Positions 24,723 to 40,000 of a stretch of 64,000 nucleotides of DNA are shown piece after piece (position 1 is the stretch's first letter; every line of letters starts with the position of its first letter). The DNA lies in assembly GCA_021018815.1 (NCBI GenBank), contig JAITYX010000026.1, positions 6,572,001 to 6,636,000 of the forward strand. Reading direction: 5' to 3'. The translations under genes were made by a program, and so were the position numbers. Under the pieces are notes generated by a model. It ran no database searches and was not told the DNA's origin. It saw only the letters and a list, made by a program, of their open reading frames with translations. This DNA is from Talinum fruticosum (Eukaryota; Streptophyta; Magnoliopsida; Caryophyllales; Talinaceae).

Positions 24723-25400
24723 TATTCTTTGCATCATAATTTTTAGGGATATATATCAAAAAAATGTTTAGGGACAAAACTAATTTATTTTATTAATATT
24801 TTTATAAGATTCTCTCCTTAATAACAACTCTAAGGGTTGTTGTCATCAAAATCATTTAAATTTTTCTATAAAGTTTATAGTTTTGTTTATCTATTGAAAA
24901 GCTCTAATTGAATCATATCTAAAGCTTATAATTTTGGGGTGACTACAAGAGATTATCGTATATATTATATTTATATCTATTTTTTCTAAAATTCCTTTTT
25001 GTAATTAGCGAGAAAAGCAATTCGAGCACAACAAAAAAATTTATTTTCTTCTTATTTCATAACAATGAAAAAAATTTACAATTACAAATAACTACTAGTT
25101 AGTGAGGATTTTTTTAAAAATTTTTTAAATTGATAACAAAGAATGGTAAAGTATATTTTATATATTTTTATTCCAAAATTAATGGATAGAAAAAAGATTC
25201 AAATTTAATATACTCTAACCTCTATCTCATTTATTTCATCTTTCATGATATACACACTCTACGAGGGACTCTCTATGATAGATTTTCTCTCTCATCCCGA
25301 TTATTTCTCCGGGTTCGGTTAAGAGCGAGAACACGAATAAGAGAAATGAAACAACGCGATATACTAATATGTACAATGTGAATAAGAGATTCTACAACAA
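24590..25400. repeat. dispersed AT-rich repeat family, copy 1
   Basis: Shares long collinear stretches with 60,951-61,985 and 63,197-64,000: the GGGATATATATCAAAAAA start, CAACAACTCTAAGGGTTGTTG, the CTATTGAAAAGCTC block, and a segment ending near TTTCTCTCTCATCC. The preceding 24,600-24,690 matches 61,785-61,860 (AGGGTTCCTC, then CATCATCTTAAGA). It contains a (CA)n run at 24,691-24,719. Class unknown. Confidence 0.7.
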
Positions 25401-26190
25401 CCGAGTTCCACTGCGCCTAAGTTCGCCAAAAGGAAAACAACGCGAATAAGAGAAATGAAAAAAAGAAAAAGAGAGGATTATTATGATGGACATGAGAGCT
25501 GTAGGGGAAGGAAAGGAAGACCAGAGTGTAATAAGCATAACGCATGTAAAAATCCATTCCATCAAATTATTCGAATTCATAATTTTAAAAATACTCAATA
25601 TGATCATTAAAAGTTTTGTTCGAATTTAAAATTCAGGCGACAAATCTCACATACTAATCCAATTTGATCTATATCTATATTTATCTAGTATATTATATAT
25701 TATACATTATATTATAAACTATATATTATGTACTATATTTTAATAACGTCAAGACCTATTTTCTCTTTTAGAAGGCCCTAAAAAACATAAGAAAAAAAGA
25801 AGTGAGCATGGACTTACGATTTTCTTCACGTTGATTTTAGACAGATCGGTAGTATATGTCGATTGTCACGAGCCACCAATTAACACATTGTTCTAGCCTC
25901 CTCCATGTGAAAAAGATCACACGACGACTCATCTTCTTCAGTTTTCTCTTCTTCTTACCTCTCACTTGCAATGAAACTAAGTTTTTTCAATTTAATAAAT
26001 GATAGACAACTTTTATCAAGATGCATATTGCCAAAAAAATAATGATATTCTGGATGATCCCAAATTAGTTGGACAATGTGATCACGCAAAAAATAGAGGG
26101 AAAGCAAACACCGGCTCCAGCTCATGCAAATCGGTTGGATAATGGATAGATTCTTTCATGCACATAGAACTTCCTATGGTTCTTATATAT

Positions 26191-26199
26191 TATAAATAG
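26191..26199 (+). promoter_or_regulatory. TATA box of the DUF866-like gene
   Basis: TATAAATAG, 61 bp before the start codon, in a well-spaced position for a plant core promoter. A pyrimidine-rich leader follows. Confidence 0.65.
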
Positions 26200-26259
26200 C
26201 TCTCCTTTCCTCTTCTCATTCACCAAAACTTTCATCTTTCATATCCCACAAACGAAAAA

Positions 26260-27013
26260 ATGGACTCCTACAAACTCCAACTTAAAGTTGCAAAACTCGG
26301 GTATCTCACCAATTTCGAGCCTTCCTCTAACGCTAATGGATGAAACACGCTTGGATTTTGGTTAAATGCAAATTGTGATGGCTGTGGGATGGGATTGGGT
26401 AAAATATTAGTCCCACACACAAAACAGTGGACTTCAAATCATGATTATGTATATTATTTTAGTGAGGTGTGTTTTCATCTTCTAAGTATATGCCTTTTGT
26501 ATTTCACTTTTATTTTTGTTACCTTTTTATCATTAGATTTGTCACTCATCTAAGTTTTGTTTATTTAGTGTGAAGAGTGTGAGAATAGTTGCAGAATTAC
26601 TATTGAAAGTGACAATTATACTCAAGTAATTGAGAACCGAATGCAACATGATGAATGGATCACAATTTTGGAATTCACAACAAAAGGTTGTGCTCCAAGC
26701 ACCCTTGATTCGATTGAATTTGATGCTAATGAAGAATGGGTTGCTCACTCCAGACAAGTAAGTTCAAAAGTCTTTTGATGTATGCTACTAGTTATTATAA
26801 TTACATTCATAATTAATTTTTATCATTTTAATTGATGGCTAGCATGGATTTAACACCGAGACTTTCTTCCTTATGGGCCGAAACCCATGGAATGCTGAGA
26901 TCTACGTAGAGGTTCCTGCACGGAAAGACCAACAAAATCGTGATGGCAATGCAAGCATGATCTCCCGAAAGACTTGTGATGTGACCGTTTCAGCTCGTCT
27001 CCAACCTATGTGA
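26260..27013 (+). CDS. CXXC zinc-binding protein of the UPF0587/DUF866 family, with one in-frame TGA
   Basis: Exons 26260-26466, 26569-26757 and 26843-27013. Each is a multiple of three with phase-0 GT-AG junctions, giving 188 codons. The start MDSYKLQLKVAKLGYLTNFEP matches the family pattern (a Leu-Thr-Asn-Leu-x-Pro block near residue 18). Two CxxC pairs (CDGC near residue 41 and CEEC at 70) are spaced like the zinc ligands of this family, followed by ILEFTTKGCAP and a Trp-containing C-terminal part. The family is a conserved eukaryotic zinc protein of unknown biochemical role. Codon 28 (26,341-26,343) is TGA. A G-to-A change from TGG or a sequencing error would explain it. With a TATA box and clean splice sites the gene is otherwise intact, so it may be a very young pseudogene. 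The sequence is quite diverged from typical family members. Confidence 0.68.
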
Positions 27014-27019
27014 ACTAGG

Positions 27020-28795
27020 ATGGCTTGTTATTCACCTCTTAGTCCTCTAATAGTTTCACTTCTTCTAGTTTGTTGTGTGTGTGTGATGTAGCCACTTTAC
27101 TGTCATCATTAAGTATTGTTTACGGTTTGCTTTTCGGAGTTATTCCTTCCACGACGTCATGTGTGTGATGTAGTTAGTTGGTTATCATCTAATACTATTG
27201 TTTAGGGTTGATTTTCTAGTTTCACTTCAATAATTATTAGTAGTGTTACTTTTTTAGCGTTCATTTCCTATAATGGATTAATATTGTCGGATGAGTTTTA
27301 TTTAGCTTTAGTAGTTATTTAACCCGTGGGGTCATCCGTGGTGGTGGTTTTCCGGGTTTCCAGCTTTTGCTGGCCAGGTTGCCCCACATCGTGGCGAGGA
27401 CCCGTGGTGGTCGGCAATAGCTCTAAAACACTCCTTTTTTTTGTCTTTTGCATTTTGTCTTTCGTGGGTTATCTATATGGGAGGTATGTTTTAGATAATT
27501 TACAACCTCCTAAGTCTTGTATTTAGCTAAAAAAACTCATTAAAATATCCATTTAAGGCAAATAATAATCAAACAAAGATTAGGCAACTCATACTAACAT
27601 TTCCGATACGCATCCCTAAAAGTACTACACTAAATGTATATATTATTAGCGCACTTTAAACATAAAGAAAGTCATGATTCCGCAAGATTTAAACATGTTT
27701 GATACACTCTTATCTTCATGCACAAATTTATAACAATAAAAAGAGAACTCCAACTAAGTAGATGGTAATTATCATGTTTCTACGCTCTTTTCCTTTCTAA
27801 CTTCCTCCTAACATATATATATCAATGAGTCACTCTAGAAACATATGCATGCATCAATTTCATAAATCCCTAAGCATTCAAAGTAGGTCCACAAGCACAC
27901 CTGGAAAATTCATTTTGGTTTGGAAAGTAATATATAGTAGGGAAGAGAAGGAAAGTAATATACTAATATACGAGTAAGTAAAGAAAAGTGGAGTAAGCAA
28001 ACAGATTTTTGACCTAAATACTAAGGTTTTAGGAAGGAAGGAGTAGGTTTTTTATGTTTAGACCTTAGGTTGGTAATCATGCTATGAGATTTATTTATTC
28101 TAAGCAAATAGCAAGCCAAATAAATATTTTCTAAACTTACTTCTAATAATTCCCAACGGCCATCAACTAACAAACTTGTAAATAAATACAAATATATATG
28201 CTAATTAACACAATATGTAATTTATGATCAATATTCAATTTACGTTATTTAGTAATAAATCACATATATAAATCAAAACTTCTTTGTTTAATCTTTTTTA
28301 ATTTGAATATCACATGTGCTCTTGTGGATGTGGGCTTTCATCGTTCATGAAGAGTTGGGTTTCGGTTTGTTGTGCACTCGTCTATGAATAGGATATATGG
28401 CTGATTGCGAATGATTTTTTTCCTTCTTTTTTAATGTTCCGCTTTAGATATTTCTAGTTTGTTTTTTTCTTTCCAGTTTCGTTGTTCTATTTTTTCTAAA
28501 TCTTTTATTTTAGTTATACTTGCTAAAATCTGCACATTGTCTCGAAAATTGCAATCTTTCCTCTAAATCATCCTAATCTAAATATAATTATTTATCCCTG
28601 TAATATTTGACAAATGAAAAACTTTTTAATCACACAAAATACACAACAAGTAATCCAATGAACCCAAAAAAAATAGAGCACTATTGCATGATAATCGAAT
28701 CTAGATGATGGGGATATGTTTTGTGAATACTCAAAGGTGATTTTTTTCATTTATATGCTCCCAATGTCTAAAATATATAATTCATACTCTATTCT
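27020..28795. other. intergenic AT-rich sequence
   Basis: A 66-codon frame at 27,326-27,526 is Val/Phe/Cys-rich without a domain, and the surrounding GC-rich patch resembles the 3' part of a LINE. No gene is supported in the remainder. Confidence 0.45.
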
Positions 28796-28799
28796 TTTA

Positions 28800-29080
28800 G
28801 GGTCTATATGATTCTTGGAAAATTGGGTGGAAAGAAAATTTTTCAGGAAAGAAAGAATTTTTCTTGTGTTTGGTTCAAGGAAAATGGAACGGGAAAAAAT
28901 CATGTGAAAAATTTGGTGGAAAATGGAAATTTAGACGAGTTTATTTTCCTTCCAAAAACATAAGGAAAGTTGGAGGAAAATTTTCTATGAAGCTCTTGTG
29001 CTCTATATGTCTATGCTTCTCTCTACTTCCTTATCTCTCTAATTCTTTCGATCAATCAAAGTCTTGCTTATACATAATTT
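28800..29080. mobile_element. truncated Tourist-like MITE
   Basis: The left end after TTA (28,797-28,799) reads GGGTCTATATGATT. It runs parallel to the MITE at 20,774 (GGTGGAAAGAAAATTT, then GTTTGGTTCAAGGAAAA). The right terminus is missing where CACTA-like sequence begins. Confidence 0.6.
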
Positions 29081-30294
29081 CACGGTAAATTCCATTGCTA
29101 ATCCGTCGGTAATCAGCGACGAAATTGTAAAATTTTGTGGCTGATTCATCGCCAATTTTTTAAAAAATTAACAATTTTCTGTATTTTTGAGTGCTTAATA
29201 CCAAAAATCTTGAATGAAATATAAATTTAAATAATCCGGCAGCATAACAACATCAAATTCAACTTCAATTCAAACACAAAAATCATATACAAACACAAAA
29301 GTCATAAATAATCCAACTTCAACCAACATCCGTAAAAACTAATTGAAAAAAAATACAAGAGTATTACATTCTTTACAAACACAAGTTATGTTCTTCATCT
29401 TCCTTTTCCTCTTTTTCTTCCTCTTTCTCATTATCTTCACCTTTTACCTCATTTTCATTCCAACCATGCCTATCAAAATAAGTTATATCAAATCCTCTAA
29501 AATTTGAAATTTTATAGTAAACAAAGTAAATTATAAATACAACAAAAAATGAGGGAGGATGGAGAAAGCATACCTACAAGAGGTTAAAGGTGGTTAGTTG
29601 GTGACGTGTACGGTGGTGGCCTCTTGTTCTCTCACACTCTCACTTTTCTCTAATTCTCAATCTATCTCTCCTTATGGTTTTGCCGACCCTCGTTGAAGTT
29701 GGGCTTTTATTTGCAACATAACAACGAATCGACGGACGCAGATCCGTTGCTACTTAAAAAATTGAGTTAGTAACGGAATCGGTGACGGATCGGTCCGTTG
29801 CTAACTAAAAATTTGCAAAATTTTATATATTTGAAAAATGAAAATAAGCGGCTCATTTAAATTTTGAAAATTTTGGATTAGCGACTGAAAATTTCGTCGC
29901 TAATTTAAATTTGAAAAATTTATATTTTTTCAAATTAAAATAGGCAGCAAATTTAAAATTTTAAAAATTTTGAATTAGCGACGGACTAATTCTATAGCTA
30001 ATAAAAAAAAATTAAAAATTAGATTTAGCGATGGACTCGATTCCGTCGCTAAATAAAAAAATTTTAAATTAGACTTAGCGACGAAATCAGCGACGGATTG
30101 ATTCCATCGCTAATTAAAAAAATTTAAAAAATTTATTTCAAAAATCCGTCGCTATTTTTTCCATTTCCGTCGTTAGGTCCGTCGTTAATAAGTAAAATAG
30201 CGACAAAATTTTTTTCCGTCACTAAGTTAGTTTTATCTAACAAATGTCAGTTTCTCGCTAGTTTCCGTCATTATATAACGTTTTTGTAGTAGTG
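29081..30294. mobile_element. CACTA (En/Spm) element remnant
   Basis: The right end, read on the minus strand from 30,294, starts CACTACTACAAAAACG, the CACTA terminus. Inside are many subterminal repeats of the type TTAGCGACGGA / TCCGTCGCTAA in both orientations (29,100-29,160 and 29,720-30,230), as is typical for CACTA ends. The left CACTA end is absent, so the element is truncated. Minus-strand Glu/Lys-rich coding-like DNA at 29,395-29,480 may be the tail of a transposon protein. Confidence 0.7.
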
Positions 30295-30299
30295 AACGT

Positions 30300-31505
30300 A
30301 TTAAATGTATGTATACGTAAATAAAAAATCTAACCGTATCACACAATATTATAACTTATTAAATTCAAGGTTGTTAGAATTAATATCCTAATTATAATCG
30401 ATTTGGGGGTGGGGGTGGGATGGTTAGAATCAGAATTATAGAATTGGATCGAGGATCGTAAGATTCTAATATTTGTTTGTAATAATAAAATTATTTTTTA
30501 TAAAAATAAAAATATTTGCAACATTCATAAAAATTTATAAAAATCCAGTGCAATTATACTCTATCGAAGATTTTGATACAAAATATAATTATTTGTGGGT
30601 ACTTTATGCATTTTATTTAAAATCGTGGAATTAGATTCTAATGACTCGAGGATCGTAGAATCGTAGAATTATTTTACAATTTTACGATAGATTTTTGGAA
30701 TTAAATTAGGATCATAAGATTCCAATGAATCGTATAATCGTAACATTGTTACATCCGAATCAAAAGTTTAATAAACATCATTAAAATGCTTATACACATG
30801 AGTATAAATTATCAATAATAGGCTAGCATATATCATTACAATACTAACACACAAAACTATACTTCTACCCTCCTAACTAAGACGAATAAATATGTACCTT
30901 AAAAATAATCCATTTAAAATTATATAATTTATAAGCGTTTGATAGGCACACATAAGAAGTACATTTCCATTAAAGCTTTTGAAGACTCGGACTCGAAACT
31001 ATATCATTCCGAGTACTACCAAAGACTCAGGTACAAACCTCATCCCTCCTAAGTTTTGATTACAAGTCATTCCGAGTGTTATAGAAACTACCGCATATGT
31101 TTTCATTCGATTTTGACTAACTCGAAAACACATTTTGGTTTATCTCCTCACATTGATGTTTCGAGTCACTCGGACATCACTCGGATTTATCGCATGTTCA
31201 AATAATCTCTCTAACATTTCTTATCCGAGTTCTAACCGCATATTCTAAAGTAAAGTGAATTACGGTGATAATTCATCTTTCTAAGTCAGCATGATTGTTT
31301 GAGAATTATTTTTCTAGATCAAGTATTTATACTCTGATGTTTTCACTCTTATAACTTGATCTTTCTTAAGACCGACTCGAAGGAATTTGAGTATAATGAA
31401 TATTAAACTCGGAAAATTCCACTCTTCTAGGCCTAAGATAATTATACACTTAATTGTCTTAATTAAATTATTATCTCGTACATAATCTTGGACCAAAGTA
31501 TTTTA
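30300..31505. other. non-coding AT-rich stretch
   Basis: Contains degenerate GATCGTANNATTC-type words (30,440-30,740), also seen inverted at 36,090-36,220. No gene. Confidence 0.45.
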
Positions 31506-31509
31506 TACT

Positions 31510-32460
31510 TTGAGAACCAAAATTGTTGACTTTTGTAGGTTATTTAAATGAGGTTATCTCATTTTTGAATTATAAAAGTAACCAGCTTCAAGTCGTCAAT
31601 CACCAAGCAGACAAGGCTTTTCTACTTCGAACAAGGCTCAAATGCTCGTGTTAGGGTTGTCTGTTTCCAAAACTGGAAAACTTCAATGTTAAGCTCAACG
31701 GTGGTTTCCACCCTACTTTTCGGACAACGCCAGTTGATTGGAGCACCCTTAGGAGTCAAGAGCCATTGCACAACGTTCACATCTCAACCGATCTTTTATG
31801 AGTGACTCGGAAGAACTGTTACAACGGTCACAAAGGATGACTTCGTTCGTAAACTAGTCACGGGGCTAATCTACTTAGTCATCTATAAATAGAAGCCAAC
31901 TCTCAAGACTTGAAGATTGCTGGATTTATTGTCTATACACATTACTTAAGCAAAGGTCATTGTATTCATACTCAATCTTCTATTTACAACTCCCAACTTG
32001 TAATTCATACTTTTTGAGTTGTAAAGTCTTGTAATCAGTCACATACTCTTTCTTACTTTCGAATAAGGTCCCTTGACTAAGCTATAAGGGTTAACTCAGC
32101 TCAGCTTGTCCCTAACTCGTAAAGTTTACCTCGGTTAGGAAGTATTAGATCGGATAAGGGAATTTTTGAGTCTTAGGAAAACTCTGTAAGGAATTATTTA
32201 AGGGAGCAATTCTGGTTGAGTCGATCCGCTGTATTTTGTGGATTCAAAATAGTGGATTTGACTTGGTGCTTGGACTAGCACTGTCCATGATTTTCTACCC
32301 CAGGAGGGTTTCCACGTATATCCGAATTTACACTTTTCCGAGTCCAATCTAGACTCGCATTGTCTTGATTACTCTTTTCAAGCTTAAATCTTCCAAGTTT
32401 GCTAAAATTCCCTCATCACCCTATTCACCCCCTCTAGAATGACTAAGACTCTCCAAGGGA
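31510..32460 (+). repeat. LTR-like retrotransposon remnant
   Basis: A CTATAAATAGAAGCC TATA-box context (31,883-31,897) is followed by a leader with TTGTAAT-type polyadenylation-like signals and, at the end, ATTCACCCCCTCTAG. These features are typical of plant copia LTR and adjoining sequence. No coding region, paired LTR or target-site duplication was found. Confidence 0.4.
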
Positions 32461-32477
32461 AAACCTTCAACTTTCGT

Positions 32478-34050
<1,573 letters not shown>

Positions 34051-36600
34051 GCACATAAAATTTAAAAAAGTTATATTACCCCTAAAATAATGTGATATTA
34101 TTTTCAAAATATTAATACTTTTAAATTATTTTCAACTTCTTTTTATCGTTTTTTCTATTAGTAAGAGTTCTTATGTGTGATTATAATTCAAATTCATTAA
34201 AATAAAAAGAACTCAATTTAATATTTTCTTATATGAATTGTATATAGTGACAATTTTAAATGGAGGAATAAGATCTAGGATATTAAAAAATTAAAAAATT
34301 AGATAATAAAATGAATATAAAATTTTAATTTTAATAATTTTAACTTATTTTAACTTTTGCCCATTAAATTTTATATTGGTTATATAGCTATGAAAAATGT
34401 ACTAATAATTTATACTTGCTTATGTATAATATTAATTTTAATTATTATTTTGAAATATAATTATCTTCTTTCAATCTTGAAATTAAAGTAATGGTAAAAA
34501 GTTGGAAGAATTTTAAGGATTTTTCTTTAATTATATATGATTTAACTAATGCGATTGGCGATTGAGATTCTTACTAATTATTTTGGAAAATATGTTATAA
34601 TATGTGCAAATAATATTTTCTCCTTTCTTCTCCCCTTTCCCAAAAAATATTTTTCTCTTTTGATATTTGTTTATGTATGGTTTTGTCTGCAACTTAGTTC
34701 TATTTATTTTTAATTTTTTTATAAAAATACCGATGACCTTCATTCAAATCCTTAGAAATTGTAATTAATCACCAAGAAGATTATATATAATTCCTAGACA
34801 ATTTATAGATGCACGAGTCCTCTAGCATAAATTTATAAATAAATTATGAATTGAAGATATGAATCCTTATGAAATAAGTAAAAAATTCAAATAGTTAGAA
34901 AAAAAGAGGCACTAATAAAACACAAGTAAGCTAAAATAAAGATGCAAATGGTATAAAACATAATAGTTATAGTAAATTTAGAATTTGAGATTGAGAATTA
35001 TTTTTCTTTTTATCAAATAATTTGAGATTGAGAACTAATAAGCCATTGTAAATTTATACGAACAACCTTTGCTATTGAGTATCAATAAATACAATGCTAC
35101 TATGCCTCTAAAACAACTTAATCAAAATATGCTTGAAGCACAACATAACCAATTGATCAAACATATTATACATATTTTTTAAATCAATAACTATGCTTCT
35201 AGAGATGAGAGAGAGGAGGAAAATTCTTATATATGTGGACTAACTATTGCACGTCTCTCCTTTTTCTATGTAAATAAGAAATTTGAGATGTAAATGATTA
35301 TATTTTTTTCTTTTATTTATTGATAAAGTATGGGATTTCTCATTACCAACTAAAAGGAAATATCATCAATTACATAATCCAAAGGGAGAACAAAATGTGC
35401 AGGCCTTTTAGATCAATTCATAATGTAGGAATTGTTGAGTTTTGAGTTTCTTAAAGTTCTTAGCTAGATATGTGGCTCTATCTACTATCAAACTCATTCA
35501 CTGGATAGATAATTTCCTTCTACTCATCCTTATACCCTTGAAGATGCTTTTGTTTCTTGTACCCCATAAACAATAGGCTTTTTTTTTCTTTTGATTGACT
35601 ATAATTAAGACATGTTTTTAAAGTTAATTTGACATGATTTTCTTTTATTTGAATTTTTTATAATCTCATAAATTTGATGATTTTGATTGACTGCTTTTAA
35701 GGTGATAAATAGAATGTATGTCACATTTTACTAATATATGATTGCATTTGAAATTTAAAATCATAACAAATAGGAGGGAAGTCATTTTAGATATCTGGTT
35801 TTGATAGATGTAATGTGGTGTAAGATAGCATTTAAAAAATATTTTCAATTATAGTGTAAGTTAAGATTTAATTTTAAATAACTATCTTTTTTACTGGTAT
35901 CTTAAAAGCATATGAATCAAACAATGTCCACAAAAAAATTACTTACACCATATTTCTTCTTTTTTTTAACTTATTAGAATTTAAAATTATATTCATACCC
36001 GTTGATATTTAAAAATATATATATTTTTAAACCCATAATATATAAGACATTCTTTTTATAATTTGTCTTATACTCATGATTATTAAACTCTCGATCTAGA
36101 TCACGATCATACGATTCTACGATCCAAAAACTTTTCATCAATCCAACTCCCATTAAATTAATATACTTATTAAAATTTTATGATCCTAATTTTGTTCCAA
36201 AATTATATCGTAGGATTGAATTGAGAATATAATCTTACGTTTTGCATGGAAGAAAACAATTACAATTATTCAACAAAAATTAAAATTTAGCATTAGATTT
36301 ATACCTTTTACGATAGAACACTATGTGTTCCCGTACAATAAGTGAGGAAAGACACATGGGAAAAAAAATTAATGGAAATGCTCGTATATTAATAATATTT
36401 TGTATTTAGAGAAAGATTGCAATTTTAAGGAGGAAGATTTGGAAATATTTATTGTTTTCAAATTAACAATTAAGAGAGTTTGATTAGCAAATATTTTGGA
36501 AGATTTATTACCAAATTGAATAAATTGGAGGGAACGAATTTTAGGGCCTTACTTTAGGCGGGATTAAATGTGGTGCAAGAAAGGATTCAAAAAAAAATTC
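34051..36600. other. non-coding AT-rich stretch
   Basis: No gene, LTR or TIR could be supported. The end (36,545-36,600) resembles the GGCGGGATT-TAGTGCAAG part of the neighbouring repeat family, so it is probably decayed copies of it. Confidence 0.5.
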
Positions 36601-37034
36601 AATAATAGTAATAGATAACTATTATACGTTCATATATATAACTATATACGTTATTAATCTTCAAGTGAATATAGTCTTACAACCTTGTTAAAAAAAGGAA
36701 AACAAGTATGGAGTACATATAATTCAACTATCATAAAATTTAATAATTTAGAATTTACAACAAAGTTTAAACGCTTATATTTTTATTGGTACTTAAAATC
36801 GCTAATAAACATTACAATAATATAATCACACATTAAGAAACATTTTTGGCCCAAAATATAGTATACTCTCGGTCAAAAAAAAAAATCATGCATTGATAAA
36901 TTTAACTACAAACCAAAGATTACACAATAATGTCCAATCAACAATTTTCTTTTTACATTCGAGTGACATATTTGGAGAGACACATGGAAGATTTTATTTT
37001 TAAAATATAAAAGTATATAAAAATTTAGAAATTC

Positions 37035-40000
37035 CGTAACACCCCTAGACCCACCCTAGGAGTATTACATGCCGGGGTTCCCTGGAGGAACCCCTAAGGC
37101 TGCTTAAGTTCTCAACTTGGGGTTAATAACCTTTTCTTGGATTGGCGGAAGCGCGGTTCTAGGTTTTTAAAGGTTTTCCTGAAAATTTCGGCAGAGTTTC
37201 CTCCGTAATATGGCTAATCCCATAGGCTTAAAGCCTTGACCCCGCACGAAACACAATTTTAAACTCAACGAGCCATATGCTCGGAGAAACACAACACAAC
37301 TCAACGAGCCACACGCTCGGAGTATTCACATAGGGCTTTTACATTCATGGTCAAAACTTAAGTTTAAATACAACCGATCTTTACAACATCCTTACAAACA
37401 AAAGACAAATAAACATGCAAGTAAGACCGACATCTCCTATCCAACTCGCTATTTCGAAAGCCAAAGGCAACTCCTGCGAGTCTTAACCGCTGTACCTGAA
37501 ATTTTGGTGAGGTCATGAGCTCCACTAGCCCAGTGAATAATCCCAACCCAACCCCGGTTTCACTTTGCACATTAATTCATTAACAAACACACGTAAGTTC
37601 ACAATTCATTCATAACATACGATTCGGAGCATACATGCTTAAGACATGCGAGATTCTAAACTTACCAACTTGCCGAGAAACATAATGACATCAATTACTC
37701 ATGAATTCAATCAAACATACTACGTTCATCTTTCTACACAAGTAAGTCATAGAATCATTCATCATGTAAAGCATTCATCACGTAAATTATTCATCAAGTA
37801 AGTCATTCATCATGTAAAGCATTCATCACGTAAATCATTCATCAAGTAAGTCATTCATCACGTAATTCATATCTTGATTCTTATCGTATTCATTTCTTAT
37901 GAAATCGGGATTCGCTCTTCTTCTCATTCTTTTTCTTGAGTTCAATCGTGCATTTCATAAATCATCGATTCGTTCTTTCTTGTTCGTTATGCACGATCAT
38001 TCACTTCTTCATATCATATTTCGTTTAAGTCTTCTTAGTTTCGAATGGAAAGAAGATTTATGCACTGCTCTAAAGACCCAGTTCTTGGAGCCAAAACAAT
38101 TCGTGGGTTCGGTTCACGAAGGCATACAATTTGTGGCCTCGAGGCAAAACAATTCGTGGCCTCGAGGTAACCCCTTCCCCGAAGGACGCATACCGTCAAT
38201 AATTCTTGGAAGCAATTCAATTCGTGGCTTCGGGTTGACAGACACTTCTATGGCCATAACTTCGAGAGGGTTCTTTAATTCGTGGGGTTTTAGATCAATA
38301 ACACAATCCTTTCTCCCTTCTTTAGTTTTTATGTTTCTTATCTTCTTATTATCTTCTTATTACTTATACATAAGATACACTTAATTCATATAATTCGTGC
38401 TCAACACGTTCATGCGTAACTTCTTCAAAACAAGCAATTCACATAAGCAAGTTCCAACTCAAGCGCAATCAATTCATTTACATACGCATGCTTATGTCAT
38501 TTATAATTGATGTAATTCGGGATAAACACATAATCACATAAACATGTCAATTAAGATTTCCATCAATGAACTCATCGTTTTCATGATCGCGTAATATCGC
38601 GTATAAGTGGTTTATGATTCTACAACTTTCCTTAATCGATATATATCTTTAATCTAGCCACATAGCTTCTTAAATTTCAGTTCTTAATTCAATTACTCAT
38701 TTAGTTCTGATTTTGCTCAAAACAGGACATTTTCACTTAAAATTGCATATCTCCCAATCTACTCATCCAATGCATACCAAATTTTACAGGAAATTTCCAT
38801 AAATTGCCAAGAAGTTGCAAATAAGTTTTCAGGAAATTTGGGCAACACATGAATTCGCAGAAATTCGGACATCATGCATATTTACCGAAAATCTGCACAT
38901 AAGTCATGAACTTAACTTTCTGTTTTTCCCCTAATTCTCGCTCAAGCTAATCTCATCCAATTTTCAATAATCATGCTCAATAATACTTAAACATCACAAA
39001 TTCAGAATTAGATATCACATAATCACAACATGCTCTTTGATTCGTGAGTTGCTAGTTTCGTAAATTTAGGCCTCTAACTTCTTCAATTAGCTTAGGGTTT
39101 CTAGTTTCATGCTTCGAATTTATGTTCAATCCACCTAATTCATTTTATTTTAGAGGATGAATTCAGGTTACTCACCTTGGATTCTTAGAGGTTCTAAGAA
39201 TTTCAGTTTTGGAAGGTTTCGAATTGGGTTTCAACTTCGTTTCCTCTTTCCCTTTCTTCCTCTCGGTTCCCCCTTCCTTCTTCTTCCCAGCACCCACTTC
39301 TTTTACCTTTGCTCAAAATCTCGCTGTCTCCCTCTCGCTCTGTTGTTTTCGGGTTCACAAACCCTTGGCCTCGGTTTTGTTCGGTCTCGCCGGCTCCTTT
39401 TCGCGCTCGCCGGCCGTGTAGGCACGCCATGCTCCTCTTCCTCTCTCGTCCTCGCGCCGGCTCTCGTTGTCCTCTCGCTTTCCTCTCGCTTCCGCGTTCT
39501 TTCGTTCCCCTTTCTTCTTTTGCTCTGCTCGGCCTCCCGAGCCCTTGCTCTCCTCGCGCCCACCGGCGGCGGCGTCCTCGCCGTTCAGGCGGCCACGGAC
39601 CTCCGGCTCTCGCGCTTTCTCCCTCTCTTGCTTTCCCTTGCTCCCTCTTGCTTTCCCCTATTTCTGCTTTCCCGTTCTTTCTTTCTTTCCCTCGCTTCGC
39701 TTCTTTCCTTCTAATGTCTTAGTCCCACTCTCTCTCCTCTTTTCCTAATTACACATAATGGGCTGCTGTCCAAGTTTAATTGGACCCCTTAATCTCCTTT
39801 ACTCCCACAATCTGCCAACTCCTCCTAAAAATGCCAGCAATCTCCATTTCTCATTCCCTTTTCTTTTATTCTAATTGGGCCCAAACTAGCTTCACAAGGC
39901 CCAATTTAGCTAGCCCACGCTCGGGTTTTAGTTCTCGACTTCTAATTCCGACTTGGAAAAATTCTAATTCATCTTAATTTAATAATTTTGAATTTTTCAC

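Noticed and set aside
37741..37868. CRISPR-like array
   Set aside because: Units are contiguous with no unique spacers, in plant DNA; it is a minisatellite in an LTR.
39157..39748. Five overlapping open frames of 70-185 codons
   Set aside because: GC/CT-rich LTR DNA lacks stops in most frames; no domain, and composition is Ser/Leu/Pro/Arg low complexity.
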